DNA of 64,000 nt from Litoribacterium kuwaitense (GCF_011058155.1 NZ_JAALFC010000018.1:1-64000); one strand, 5' to 3'. Shown: positions 44,314-52,944, counted from the first letter of the stretch. A program made the numbers and translations. Notes: generated by a model from the letters alone, not told the origin.

Positions 44314-45071
44314 ATGAGCGCTGTCTTCGTTCAGAGTTTGCAATGCTAGGAGTCATTATCGGAAGTGTCCTTTCAGCGATGGCGACAGGTGTTGGTGCTT
44401 TACCAATCCTGATTTTTCAAAATGTAACGCATCGTTGGAGAGACATTATGCTCGCATTTACAGCTGGCGTGATGATGGCTGCCGCTACGTTTAGCTTAAT
44501 ACCACAGGCTTTAACAGAAGGGCGTTTTATAGAGATTGTGTTAGGCGTTCTTTTAGGAGTAACTGTGCTAACCTTATTAGAGTTTATCGTACCTCATGTG
44601 GAGCTTGATCACCGAAAGCAGGCATTGCCCTTTGATCATAAAGCCTTATTAGTGATCTCAGCCATTACGCTACACAATATCCCCGAAGGCTTATCTGTTG
44701 GTGTAAGCTATGCAAGTGACGAGGAAGGACTTGGGGGTCTTGTTGCATTAGCAATTGGTCTGCAAAATGCTCCTGAAGGCTTTTTAGTGGCGTTATATTT
44801 AATCCAAGAACAAGTCAGTAAATATAAGGCATTTTTCATTGCTACATTAACTGGCGCTGTAGAAATTATATCGTCATTGTTAGGGTTTGTGTTGACAGCA
44901 CAGCTCGCCTGGTTGGTACCTATAGGATTGGCATTTGCTGCAGGAGCAATGCTGTTTATCGTATACAAAGAGTTGATCCCAGAGAGCCATGGCGATGGTC
45001 ATGCCCGCCCAGCGACATTTGCTTTTATAGGAGGGCTTCTGTTAATGCTTGCGCTGGTCACTTATTTTTGA
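44314..45071 (+). CDS. ZIP-family metal transporter, probable N-terminal frameshift
   Basis: An eight-helix ZIP metal transporter (zinc, iron or manganese). The signature helices show HNIPEGLSVGV and QNAPEGFLVAL with the metal-binding His, Asn and Glu residues. The open frame with a standard start begins at ATG 44343, but no ribosome site is there. ATG 44314, preceded by AAAGGTGG, reads MSAVFVQSLQ and then stops. One added base in the AA at 44342-44343 would join it to the main frame. So the true start is probably 44314 and the sequence has lost one base. A terminator follows at 45082-45121. Confidence 0.85.
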
Positions 45072-45081
45072 TTTAAATAGG

Positions 45082-45121
45082 AAGCAGCATGCTTACAAGT
45101 TTTAAAGGGTATGCTGCTTTT
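45082..45121 (+). terminator. Terminator of the ZIP gene
   Basis: AAGCAGCATGC (45082-45092) pairs with GTATGCTGCTT (45109-45119), then T. It shows that the LOV gene does not begin at the upstream frame opening at 45089. Confidence 0.85.
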
Positions 45122-45184
45122 AAGATCAGTGCTCAAGTTCGAGATGAAACATTTGTTTTGTCAGTGCAAAAGGAGAGAAGGGTT

Positions 45185-46285
45185 ATGTTCAAACAATATG
45201 TGATGCAGCTTAGACAGCCAGCATTGGTTATAGATGAGCAATATCATGTTTTTCTAACGAATCACTCGTTTAGTGAGCGATTAGGTTATACATTAGAAGA
45301 AAACCTTCAAAAATCGCTGCAGAATTTAGTTAAAGCTTGTCCAAAGAATCATCATCAATTAGTAACGGCTTCATCACTTATTTTTGTTACAGCTACAGGA
45401 GAGCAAGTAACTTTTTCAACAACGGTTGATCCAATCATTACGGAGGAAGGCATTTATTATTTTATCCTCTGTGAGGAAGTCTTTAAGTCTTCGTCAAATC
45501 TAATGAATCAATCGTCTTATAATGAATTGTTAAAAAGAGCGTTAGATCATTCTAAAGTTGGCATTGTCATTACCGATCCGTCCTTAAACGACAACCCTAT
45601 TGTTTATATGAATGAAGGGTTTCGTCTTTTAACCGGATATTCAGAAGATGAAGTCATTGGGAAGAACTGTCGTTTTTTGCAAGGAGTCGAAACTGACCCA
45701 ATGAGCGTGCAAAAAGTTCGAAATGCAATACATGACATGAGAGCCATTAATATTGAAATTGTAAACTACAAGAAAAACGGGGAAAAGTTTTGGAATGAGC
45801 TGCATATTGATCCTGTCTACATAGAAAATCAAGGTCGCTATTATTTTTTTGGCGTGCAAAAAGAAGTGACGCAAAGAAGACGGATACAAGAGGATCTAAC
45901 GTCGTCCTTAAATGAAATTAAAAATTTATCTACACCGATCGTACCCATTAGTGAAGGGATTTCAGTCCTTCCGCTTATTGGCATTATGGATCAGTCGAGA
46001 TGGATGATCATTGAGGATAGTGTATTACAATGGGTGAGCCAGCATGGAGAAGAACAATTAATTATTGATTTATCAGGCTTAAATCAAATTGAGGACAGCT
46101 TGCATGAAAAACTATTGAAGCTATCAAAGATGCTAAAGCTCATGGGGACACAAATTATTCTTACTGGCATTCGCCCAAATGTCGCATTGACGAATGGCGG
46201 AATCACTGGCGAGCAGTTTGGATTCAAAGCTTACCCAACTGTAAAGGTTGCATTAAAAGAGTTAAATGAAAGAAATGAAAGTTGA
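45185..46285 (+). CDS. PAS-LOV-STAS blue-light receptor (YtvA-like)
   Basis: The ATG at 45185 follows AAGGAGAGAAGGG. Residues about 1-100 form an extra PAS-like domain; residues about 115-220 form a LOV domain with the photoactive Cys162 in GKNCRFLQG and flavin-side residues NYKKNGEKFWNELHIDP; residues about 245-360 form a STAS domain (STPIVPISEGISVLPLIG, QLIIDLSGLNQIEDS). B. subtilis YtvA (261 residues) has only LOV-STAS and turns on the general stress response through the stressosome under blue light. The same output is likely here, with a second sensory input from the extra domain. Confidence 0.88.
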   Translation: MFKQYVMQLRQPALVIDEQYHVFLTNHSFSERLGYTLEENLQKSLQNLVKACPKNHHQLVTASSLIFVTATGEQVTFSTTVDPIITEEGIYYFILCEEVFKSSSNLMNQSSYNELLKRALDHSKVGIVITDPSLNDNPIVYMNEGFRLLTGYSEDEVIGKNCRFLQGVETDPMSVQKVRNAIHDMRAINIEIVNYKKNGEKFWNELHIDPVYIENQGRYYFFGVQKEVTQRRRIQEDLTSSLNEIKNLSTPIVPISEGISVLPLIGIMDQSRWMIIEDSVLQWVSQHGEEQLIIDLSGLNQIEDSLHEKLLKLSKMLKLMGTQIILTGIRPNVALTNGGITGEQFGFKAYPTVKVALKELNERNES

Positions 46286-46366
46286 CGTTAGATCGCATCA
46301 CACCGATACTCATGTAGTTTAGTAGGGCTGTCAGGAAAAACCGACGTTAAAGATATTCATACTAAA

Positions 46367-46410
46367 AAGCCCAATCTCTTTAAAAATAATCGAGAGAAAT
46401 TGGGCTTTTT
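46367..46410 (+). terminator. Terminator of the LOV gene
   Basis: AAAGCCCAATCTCT pairs with AGAGAAATTGGGCTTT (two-base bulge), with T5 after it. Confidence 0.85.
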
Positions 46411-46419
46411 CAATTGTCC

Positions 46420-46696
46420 ATGAAAGCGTTGCGAAAGATCATTGCTGAGACTTTACCAGTGTCAGTTAAGTTATATGATTATAATGGTTTGATGACTACA
46501 TTTTCTGCAAATATTGAAAATGATCAGATAGCGATAACCTTTAATTAAAGGATACGAGAATCATCAGACATTTGGATGGAGTCTTAACCGTAAAACTGCA
46601 CCACAAGTCGCAAATTACCTTAGAGATGAGGTGTCTAACGGTTGGGAGCATCTTATCGAAATGTTAAACATTTTCGTTGGTGACGCGTTTGCATAA
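46420..46696 (+). pseudogene. Decayed gene fragment
   Basis: Two stretches in different frames read like one protein: 46420-46545 (KIIAETLPVSVKLYDYNGLM) and, after a shift near 46540, up to TAA 46694-46696 (GYENHQTFGWSLNRK; NYLRDEVSNGWEHLIEMLN). No ribosome site is present, and it begins straight after the LOV terminator. It looks like the C-terminal remnant of a gene whose front is lost. The parent family is not recognised. Confidence 0.5.
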
Positions 46697-46697
46697 G

Positions 46698-46741
46698 AAA
46701 AGTCCACACAAGGTCATTCACAAAACGATGTCTGGACTTTT
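46698..46741. terminator. Bidirectional terminator
   Basis: AAAAGTCCA (46698-46706) pairs with TGGACTTTT (46733-46741). It can serve the minus-strand zinc-ribbon gene and the remnant on the + strand. Confidence 0.7.
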
Positions 46742-46769
46742 ACACTTTAGAACACAAGTTTAAAAGGTT

Positions 46770-47555
46770 TTAAAGCATAGACATAAACAAATTGGATATA
46801 TAGTCATTCAATAAGCGGCTGAATAAAACGAATTGAAAAATTGCAAGCAAAAGTATAGCATAAAAGTAATCCATTCTTGGCGAGCCTTTTGTTTTAAAGC
46901 TCACTAAGATAAAGCAGGCAGCAAGAATGAACGAAAATAAGGAAAAAAGCAAAAGTATCGTAAAGATGCCAACACTTTGAATCACGAGTGCGAGCAAGCT
47001 TAAAATTAACAGCGCGGAAGATACAGAAGAAAGAGCGCCGAGCCTAGCGATAACAATCAAGAAATCGACATTGGCATTTTGTAATAATGAAATAAGCCAG
47101 ATAGCTAAAGTGCTTAAAGCAGCGAATAATAAAATAAAAATGAATGGCTTTAAAAAACCGGTAACAAAGCCAGGATCAAAAAAATCAATAGACGTAAAGA
47201 AGGCACTCATAGAAAGTGCATATAACAATGCGAAAACGACAATTGAAATCACGCCGTTTATCATATCGTTTTTATCTAGCTGTTGGGCTGTTGTTAAAGG
47301 AGCTCGAAAGACACGAGATAAAAACTGACCATAATGTTTTGCAGTCTTCTTCCCTTTTTCAACATAGGGATTGTGGTTTTTGACAGTTTGTTGCTGGTCA
47401 AAAGTGGTATTCTCTTCTTTCGTCAATGTCTGGTCGTCAACCTGTTCCTGATCCATCGTGTCATTGTCAATTTGGTGGCTCTGTAGTAAGCGTCCACAAC
47501 GAGAACAAGCGGTCACGTCATCGGTATTTTCTTTACCACAGTATGGGCAGATCAT
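46770..47555 (-). CDS. Zinc-ribbon membrane protein, Yip1-like
   Basis: The 261-residue protein begins with a zinc ribbon (CPYCGKENTDDVTACSRCGR, two CxxC pairs). A charged linker of about 70 residues leads to five or six membrane helices arranged much as in Yip1-type proteins (FLSRVFRAPLTTAQQL precedes the first helix). Function unknown; similar proteins sit near membrane-stress genes in Bacilli. AAAGGAG lies before the ATG. Single-gene unit. It is interesting that a second Yip1-like protein is coded 3 kb away. Confidence 0.75.
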   Translation of the reverse strand: MICPYCGKENTDDVTACSRCGRLLQSHQIDNDTMDQEQVDDQTLTKEENTTFDQQQTVKNHNPYVEKGKKTAKHYGQFLSRVFRAPLTTAQQLDKNDMINGVISIVVFALLYALSMSAFFTSIDFFDPGFVTGFLKPFIFILLFAALSTLAIWLISLLQNANVDFLIVIARLGALSSVSSALLILSLLALVIQSVGIFTILLLFSLFSFILAACFILVSFKTKGSPRMDYFYAILLLAIFQFVLFSRLLNDYISNLFMSML

Positions 47556-47661
47556 TCACAATCTCTCCTTTTGTCATGAAGTAATGGTATGTTTACTACT
47601 CTTACACTTCATTTAAACATACCAGATTATTTTTCCAATCCCCAATTTATATGTGTCATTG

Positions 47662-48006
47662 TTATTTATGTTTTTGGATAACCTTCCATAGCTCTTGTAA
47701 CATTTGTTGTTGGTCTGCAGGTGAATGAACAACTTCTTGAACAAAGTTGTGCAAAGGCTCATCATTGTATGTAGCTGGAGGCTCCATGACTTGCTGAGTG
47801 TGATTTGTCTCTCTGCCAACAAGCGCATCAATCGTCACGGCATAAAAATCTGCTATGCCAATTAGTGTATCCAGTGAAGGCTCGCGCTCTCCACGTTCGT
47901 ACATACCTATAGCACTTTCGCTAATGCCCAAAGCTCGACTTAGTTGTTTCTGAGTTAAACGTTTAGCTCTCCGTAAGCGTTTTAACTGTAGTGATAAGGA
48001 ATGCAT
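47662..48006 (-). CDS. XRE-type regulator
   Basis: A 114-residue Cro/C1-type protein: QLKRLRRAKRLTQKQLSRAL, then SESAIGMYERGEREPSLDTL, with DALVGRE ending the domain. The C-terminal helix region (HNFVQEVVHSPADQQQMLQE) may pair or bind a partner. GGAGG lies seven bases before the ATG. Divergent from a small gene at 48126, with which it shares a control region holding two direct repeats. Confidence 0.88.
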   Translation of the reverse strand: MHSLSLQLKRLRRAKRLTQKQLSRALGISESAIGMYERGEREPSLDTLIGIADFYAVTIDALVGRETNHTQQVMEPPATYNDEPLHNFVQEVVHSPADQQQMLQELWKVIQKHK

Positions 48007-48034
48007 TAAAAGACCTCCTCAGCACAATATTAAC

Positions 48035-48090
48035 ACGTTTTGTGTTTTTTGAAAACTGATATTGACGTTTCGTGGTTTTGTGAATACAAT
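48035..48090. promoter_or_regulatory. Divergent control region with ACGTTTYGTG repeats
   Basis: ACGTTTTGTG (48035-48044) and ACGTTTCGTG (48065-48074) are direct repeats exactly 30 bp apart, about three helical turns. The second lies across the start of the 17 bp spacer of a clear + promoter, TTGACG (48062-48067) to TACAAT (48085-48090). The first lies where the minus-strand XRE promoter should be. This fits autorepression and repression of the small gene by the XRE protein. Confidence 0.7.
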
Positions 48091-48125
48091 AATAGGAACA
48101 AATGTTCTGTTAAGGGGTGGATAAA

Positions 48126-48389
48126 TTGGCTTCGTACCTACAGAAGGATATTGCTCAATTCGTATACCGTCGTATGGAACGTGTTTGGCCCGAGAAACAG
48201 TCAGAAGACTATGCTATTGCTCATGCCCATTTTTATAAACTGTTGCAAGATATAAAAGAGAAGCTGCCCAATGAAGAGGAGCAAACGATTTTACAGCTTG
48301 AAAGTGAAGTGAATGCTATGTTAAGTGAAGGTGAGCGTTTAATGTACAAACATGGATTCAAAGACGCGCTTCACCTCCTATATCGTTAG
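48126..48389 (+). CDS. Small helical protein, probable target of the XRE regulator
   Basis: The 87-residue product starts at TTG 48126, with AAGGGG upstream; the GTG at 48117 lies within the ribosome site. The chain is all-helical and charged (ASYLQKDIAQFVYRRMERVW, NEEEQTILQLESEVNAMLSE) with no membrane segment. Not recognised. Its strong promoter is covered by the presumed XRE operator, so it is likely switched on when that repressor lets go. Confidence 0.7.
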   Translation: MASYLQKDIAQFVYRRMERVWPEKQSEDYAIAHAHFYKLLQDIKEKLPNEEEQTILQLESEVNAMLSEGERLMYKHGFKDALHLLYR

Positions 48390-48472
48390 CAAAAAGAGCA
48401 ATTTACATTACTATACAATGAATAAATTACAGAGTACTATAGGATAAATAGACTTATAATCTGTCATAGAGC

Positions 48473-49003
48473 TTATGAAAGAAAAATGCCTCCATATAAC
48501 AATGCACCTAAGATCACAATGGCGGGGTGAAGTTTTTTAATTTCAAGAAAAAAGTAGCTTGAAACGATTAGAACAATTGTATGAATCCAACCTGATCCAG
48601 TTGCACCTTCAGTGAAAAATTGTAGTGTCATAGTAAGAAGTAATATACAGATGACAGGACGAATGTACCCTGTCAGCCTTTTGACTTGGGGCGCATTTTT
48701 AAACTTCGCCAAAAAACTCATTAATAAAAGCATCAATAGAAGTGAGGGGGCAACTGTAGCAATAATAGCTATGAAGGCACCTAGCCAGCCGGACGTCGTA
48801 TAACCAACGTATCCAGCCATTTTTGTAGCTATAGGACCAGGGAGTGTATTTGCCATCGCGAGCATTTCGCCAAATTGTTCATTTGTCATCCATTTGTATC
48901 GATTAACAACCTCATGCTGTACAAGGGGAATAGAAGCTGGTCCTCCTCCATAGCCAATTGTTGCTGGAATGAGAAATGCAACAAATAAATTCCAAAGAAT
49001 CAA
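48473..49003 (-). CDS. Chromate transporter subunit (CHR family)
   Basis: A 176-residue half-length CHR protein: GYGGGPASIPLVQHEVVNRY, then NTLPGPIATKMAGYVGYTTSG. Half-size CHR proteins work as pairs, with the two halves in opposite membrane orientation. TTG start overlapping the stop of the upstream half (TTGA). The pair resembles YwrA/YwrB of B. subtilis, linked to chromate efflux. Confidence 0.9.
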   Translation of the reverse strand: MILWNLFVAFLIPATIGYGGGPASIPLVQHEVVNRYKWMTNEQFGEMLAMANTLPGPIATKMAGYVGYTTSGWLGAFIAIIATVAPSLLLMLLLMSFLAKFKNAPQVKRLTGYIRPVICILLLTMTLQFFTEGATGSGWIHTIVLIVSSYFFLEIKKLHPAIVILGALLYGGIFLS

Positions 49004-49569
49004 GATGATGCTCCCCCTTTCTCCCGATGATGGTCTCTAGGATAGAGAGCCACTGCGATACAAGCTGCAATTAAAATAGCAGGGTGCCAGTTTAAGACAA
49101 AAATAAAAAAAGCACTTCCTCCCAAAATGATCAGATTTTGTGCACGTCCTAAAACGTCATGCCCTTTTTTAGCAAATTGCCAAGCCATTACTCCAAGCAT
49201 AACTCCAATGACAGGGCCTACCGCTTTTGTCATTCCTTGTATAAAAGCGTTATCCTGAAATGTTTTAAAAAAGACAAGCAACATGATGATGAGAAAAACT
49301 GTTGGTAACACACAAGCAAGGATAGCGGTGAAGAGACCTCGTATTCCTTTGAGGCGGAAGCCGATATATCCAGCCATCTTTGTTAATAAAGGACCGGGAA
49401 GAGCATTTGATAGCGCAAGGATATCTGAAAATTGATTCTCATCTAACCATTTATGTTTTATGACAACCTCTTGGTACACTAATGGAATAGATGAAGGGCC
49501 GCCGCCATATCCTAGCATGCCTATTTTAAAGAAAGAGAGTGCGATCGCTCTTAAATGTGTCATATTCAT
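49000..49569 (-). CDS. Chromate transporter subunit (CHR family), first of pair
   Basis: The 189-residue partner half: FFKIGMLGYGGGPSSIPLVY, then ALSNALPGPLLTKMAGYIGF. AGGAGGG precedes the ATG. Many CHR proteins have roles other than chromate, and the true substrate may be sulfate or another anion. Confidence 0.9.
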   Translation of the reverse strand: MNMTHLRAIALSFFKIGMLGYGGGPSSIPLVYQEVVIKHKWLDENQFSDILALSNALPGPLLTKMAGYIGFRLKGIRGLFTAILACVLPTVFLIIMLLVFFKTFQDNAFIQGMTKAVGPVIGVMLGVMAWQFAKKGHDVLGRAQNLIILGGSAFFIFVLNWHPAILIAACIAVALYPRDHHREKGGASS

Positions 49570-49839
49570 TCACCCTCCTGGGGCAGTCATTATTTATGAA
49601 TGTCTGTATTTGATTATAAGTCAGGAAAAGACTTCCGTCGATCGATAGAAAAATTACTGAAATATATCCTCGAAGGAAATATAATGGGATTATAATTGTA
49701 AAGATTTTCTTACAATTATAAGTGAAGAGAAAAAAATCAGACAATAAACTTGCTTATACGAGAATACGAGGGCTTATCAATCCACTCTTGTTTGCTGTGT
49801 GGTGTTTGCCATAAGAGCCCAAAAGGGGTAGGGTACAGG

Positions 49840-51252
49840 ATGAATATTTGGATCATCGAAGCTGATGAGCATATACAGATAGGGCTAAAATGGTTAATAC
49901 AAGGAAGCTGTGTAAAAGTGGATGAAGTGACTATGAGCTCATCCTTTCATGGTTTTTTACCAAAAGGAATGATTATCGATTTAATTATTATCGACTTAAA
50001 AATTCTTCAAGGAGAGTTGAAAACGGCTTTCTTTAACCTCGTGAAGGATCAGCAGATTCCTTGGATTGCCTTGAGCGAAAAGTGGGAGCGTCGAGAAATT
50101 AAAGTAGCATTTCGTCATGGGGCTGGAGATATTATAAAAAAACCGATCGAAACAAATGAACTTTTGGATGCTATACAGTATACAATGGTAGATCAAACCA
50201 TTCATCTAACCAGCCGTTCACGTGACTTGTATATGACGCCAAGGTCAATGGCGGTTTGTCGCCCAGTCGATCCTCCATCTTATGAACAATTTGGTTTATT
50301 TATTAGCGATTATCAATTTTCTTCGTATGTAAATGTTGAACGATGTGATGATGAGTGGGCGTTATCTTTTTACTCCGCCTCATTATATGAATGTATTCAA
50401 GAAATGTCGACATTGCTATACCAGTGGAAAATGAAAGAAAAAGGACCTTTAAATATTGCTGTAACAAATGATGGAACAAGATCGCCACATATGATGAAAC
50501 AGGAGTGTAAAAGTGGACTGAAGAGAGCTTTTTTCCATGGTTTTGACGAAGTCCATGTTCATCTTGGTGAACAATTGTATTCATTGCCATCTCTTGTGTC
50601 GCAAAATCAGCTAGAAGAGTGGCGACAGCTTCTTGTTGAAGGAGAGGTTCAACGGATTGTCCAGTTTATACGTCAATACTATAAGCCGTGGAATGCTCCT
50701 TATATTGAACCAAAATCAGTGCGAATTCATTTAAGTCAGCTATTTGCTGACGGAAGAGCCTTTATGGATGATGAAGACTCAACTTGGTCTGTGTATGAAC
50801 GATTAATAAAATCAGTTTGGACAGCACCTATGCTTGATGAAATTATTGAAGAGTTGGTCGCATGGGTTCAAACACTTAGAAGTAAATTAGGGGATACACT
50901 TGAGCAAGCGATCAAATATATTGAGGATCAGTATGCCAATCCAGATTTAAAGCTACAGGATATTGCCAAACATATTCAACGAAATCCATCGTATGTGAGT
51001 CAACTTTTTGTGAAGAAATTAGGCAAGAATTTCAGGCGAATTCTTACCGAAGTACGAATAAACAAGGCGAAAAAACAAATTCTTTCAACAGAAGATAATA
51101 TGAAGAAGGTTGCTTTAAATACTGGTTTTTCTTCTGCAGGTTATTTTGCAAAGCTATTTAAGGAAAATGTAGGTGTCTCACCAACAGAATATCGTTCAAC
51201 CGTTCAAAAAGAAACGACCGTTGATTTGCTGACAGACATTAAAAATGAGTAA
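49840..51252 (+). CDS. Response-regulator/AraC hybrid regulator
   Basis: The ATG at 49840 follows AAAAGGGGTAGGG. Residues about 1-120 look like a receiver domain (NIWIIEADEHIQIGLKWLIQ; LIIIDLKI with the phospho-Asp; GAGDIIKKPIETNELLDAI with the conserved Lys). A middle part of about 230 residues is of unknown fold. The last 100 residues are AraC/XylS helix-turn-helix units (LKLQDIAKHIQRNPSYVSQL; MKKVALNTGFSSAGYFAKLF). YesN-like, but no histidine kinase lies near, so it is an orphan. A thioredoxin reductase gene follows 120 bp on and may be its target. Confidence 0.82.
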   Translation: MNIWIIEADEHIQIGLKWLIQGSCVKVDEVTMSSSFHGFLPKGMIIDLIIIDLKILQGELKTAFFNLVKDQQIPWIALSEKWERREIKVAFRHGAGDIIKKPIETNELLDAIQYTMVDQTIHLTSRSRDLYMTPRSMAVCRPVDPPSYEQFGLFISDYQFSSYVNVERCDDEWALSFYSASLYECIQEMSTLLYQWKMKEKGPLNIAVTNDGTRSPHMMKQECKSGLKRAFFHGFDEVHVHLGEQLYSLPSLVSQNQLEEWRQLLVEGEVQRIVQFIRQYYKPWNAPYIEPKSVRIHLSQLFADGRAFMDDEDSTWSVYERLIKSVWTAPMLDEIIEELVAWVQTLRSKLGDTLEQAIKYIEDQYANPDLKLQDIAKHIQRNPSYVSQLFVKKLGKNFRRILTEVRINKAKKQILSTEDNMKKVALNTGFSSAGYFAKLFKENVGVSPTEYRSTVQKETTVDLLTDIKNE

Positions 51253-51372
51253 ATTGCAAATTGATGGAGTAGGTTCGTTTTGTCTTGCAAAATACGGGGA
51301 AGCCTATAGAGGATTACTTAATAGTTGTGTTGAGCAAGATAAGCTTTATGTTATTAAAGGAGGTATATTAAA

Positions 51373-52323
51373 TTGTATAAAGCTGTTATACTTGGCACTG
51401 GTCCTGCGGGGCTGACTGCAGCGATTTATTTAGCGAGAGCGAATATGGAACCTGTGATTATAGAAGGACCAGAGCCTGGAGGACAACTTACACTAACGAC
51501 AGAGGTGGAAAACTTCCCGGGCTTTGAGCAAGGCATTTTAGGGCCTGAACTTATGGAAACGATGAAAAAGCAGGCAAAACGGTTTGGTGCGATTTTTAAA
51601 CGCGGCTTGGCGACGAAGGTGGACTTGAAAAATGCGCCATTTCAAGTTGAGGTCGATTCATTGGGAACGATAGAAACAGAGGCATTGCTGATTTCTACCG
51701 GAGCCTCTGCAAAAATGTTAGGTATCCCAGGAGAAAAAGAGTTACTTGGTAAAGGTGTAAGTACCTGTGCAACGTGTGACGGCTTTTTCTTTAGAGATAA
51801 GAAGGTCATCATTGTCGGTGGTGGAGATTCAGCAATGGAAGAGGCAACATTTTTGACTAAGTTTGCTAAAGAAGTCAACATTGTCCATCGGAGGGATGAA
51901 CTTAGAGCATCAAAAATTATGCAAGACCGGGCTAGAGCGAACGAAAAAATTACGTGGTCAATGAATTGCACGCCTGTTAGCGTCGTTTCGGACGGAATGA
52001 AGACGTCCGGCTTAGAAGTTATGAATAACGACACCGGCAAAAAAGAAATCATTGATGCGGACGGGATCTTTATCGCTATCGGTCATCATCCGAATACGGG
52101 TTTCTTAAAAGGACATCTACGTTTAGATGACCAAGGGTACATTATTGTTGAACCTGGCACGACAAACACTTCTGTACCAGGTGTATTTGCTTGTGGAGAC
52201 GTTCAAGATCATAAGTATCGCCAGGCGATTACAGCAGCAGGGACCGGTTGTATGGCTGCGATGGATTGTGAAAAATACCTAGAGGGTGAACGTATGATTG
52301 ACTGGAGCCAAAATATGTCTTGA
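51373..52323 (+). CDS. trxB: Thioredoxin reductase
   Basis: The 316-residue FAD enzyme reduces thioredoxin with NADPH. FAD site GTGPAGLTAAIYLARA, redox-active CATC (about residues 133-136) in STCATCDGFFF, NADPH site VGGGDSAMEEATFL, and VFACGDVQDHKYRQ at the FAD end. Length and motifs fit true TrxB. Start is TTG with AAAGGAGG upstream. Lying after an orphan regulator and away from the usual hprK-lgt-trxB neighbourhood, it may be a second, stress-linked copy. Confidence 0.9.
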   Translation: MYKAVILGTGPAGLTAAIYLARANMEPVIIEGPEPGGQLTLTTEVENFPGFEQGILGPELMETMKKQAKRFGAIFKRGLATKVDLKNAPFQVEVDSLGTIETEALLISTGASAKMLGIPGEKELLGKGVSTCATCDGFFFRDKKVIIVGGGDSAMEEATFLTKFAKEVNIVHRRDELRASKIMQDRARANEKITWSMNCTPVSVVSDGMKTSGLEVMNNDTGKKEIIDADGIFIAIGHHPNTGFLKGHLRLDDQGYIIVEPGTTNTSVPGVFACGDVQDHKYRQAITAAGTGCMAAMDCEKYLEGERMIDWSQNMS

Positions 52324-52574
52324 AAAGGGTACACTGCAAACCTTTGCAAATGCTTATATGTCGTATACGCATCGTAAGCTTTGGCTTTTTTGATGTCAAA
52401 ACTCCCGTATTTATAAGTAAACAAGTTTTACTTTGCTACATGAAAGCACGACGATCTTGATGGTGTTGAGCTCGAGGAAAGCCATCACTTGCAGCTTTGA
52501 AATGAAACATGAAGCTCTCCTCTTAGATGTGAAGCTCAATGTAGGTATTTTTTTAAACAATGGGGAGCTGTATT

Positions 52575-52652
52575 ATGCTAAATCGTGATAATTCCCTGAT
52601 GAACCCTTCTAAAGCAACTAGTTATAGTCAAATGGTAAGTCAATCCTTTTAA
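52575..52652 (+). CDS. Possible small peptide gene with in-frame stop
   Basis: ATG 52575 follows GGGGAG by eight bases and reads 25 codons (MLNRDNSLMNPSKATSYSQM...) to TAA. The same frame then stays open and protein-like (NSLEKYEFIREETARKKGG) to 52716, where a terminator lies. One base change at the TAA would give about 47 residues. It could be a broken small spore-type protein. Low certainty. Confidence 0.4.
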   Translation: MLNRDNSLMNPSKATSYSQMVSQSF

Positions 52653-52688
52653 AACTCATTGGAAAAGTATGAATTTATCCGTGAAGAG

Positions 52689-52716
52689 ACCGCCCGTAAA
52701 AAGGGCGGTTTTATTT
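52689..52716 (+). terminator. Terminator on the + strand at the ferredoxin gene end
   Basis: ACCGCCC (52689-52695) pairs with GGGCGGT (52703-52709), with TTTTATTT after it on the + strand. No gene of known type needs it except the small frame at 52575. On the minus strand the hairpin lies just past the ferredoxin stop but the T tract is poor. Confidence 0.7.
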
Positions 52717-52944
52717 AAAGAAGTTGGCGTTTTTCAAGATGAATGATTCTTCTTCCTTAGGAACCTCATCATCTGGATAGATGGCTTCTACCGGACATAC
52801 CGGCTCACATGCGCCGCAGTCAATGCAAATATCCGGATCAATGTAGTACTGATCATCACCTTCGTGAATACAGTCTACCGGACATACTTCGACGCAATCC
52901 GCTGCTTTTTCGTCCTGGCAAGCGGAAGTAATAACGAAAGGCAT
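52711..52944 (-). CDS. fer: 7Fe-type ferredoxin
   Basis: The 77-residue electron carrier has two cluster sites: CQDEKAADCVEVCPVDC and CIDCGACEPVCPVEAI. The first has the spacing of a [3Fe-4S] site, the second of a [4Fe-4S] site, as in Bacillus schlegelii-type ferredoxins. It starts MPFVITSACQ at ATG 52944 with AAAGGAG upstream; the GTG at 52953 is within that site. Acidic C-terminal tail. Single-gene unit. Confidence 0.93.
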   Translation of the reverse strand: MPFVITSACQDEKAADCVEVCPVDCIHEGDDQYYIDPDICIDCGACEPVCPVEAIYPDDEVPKEEESFILKNANFFK

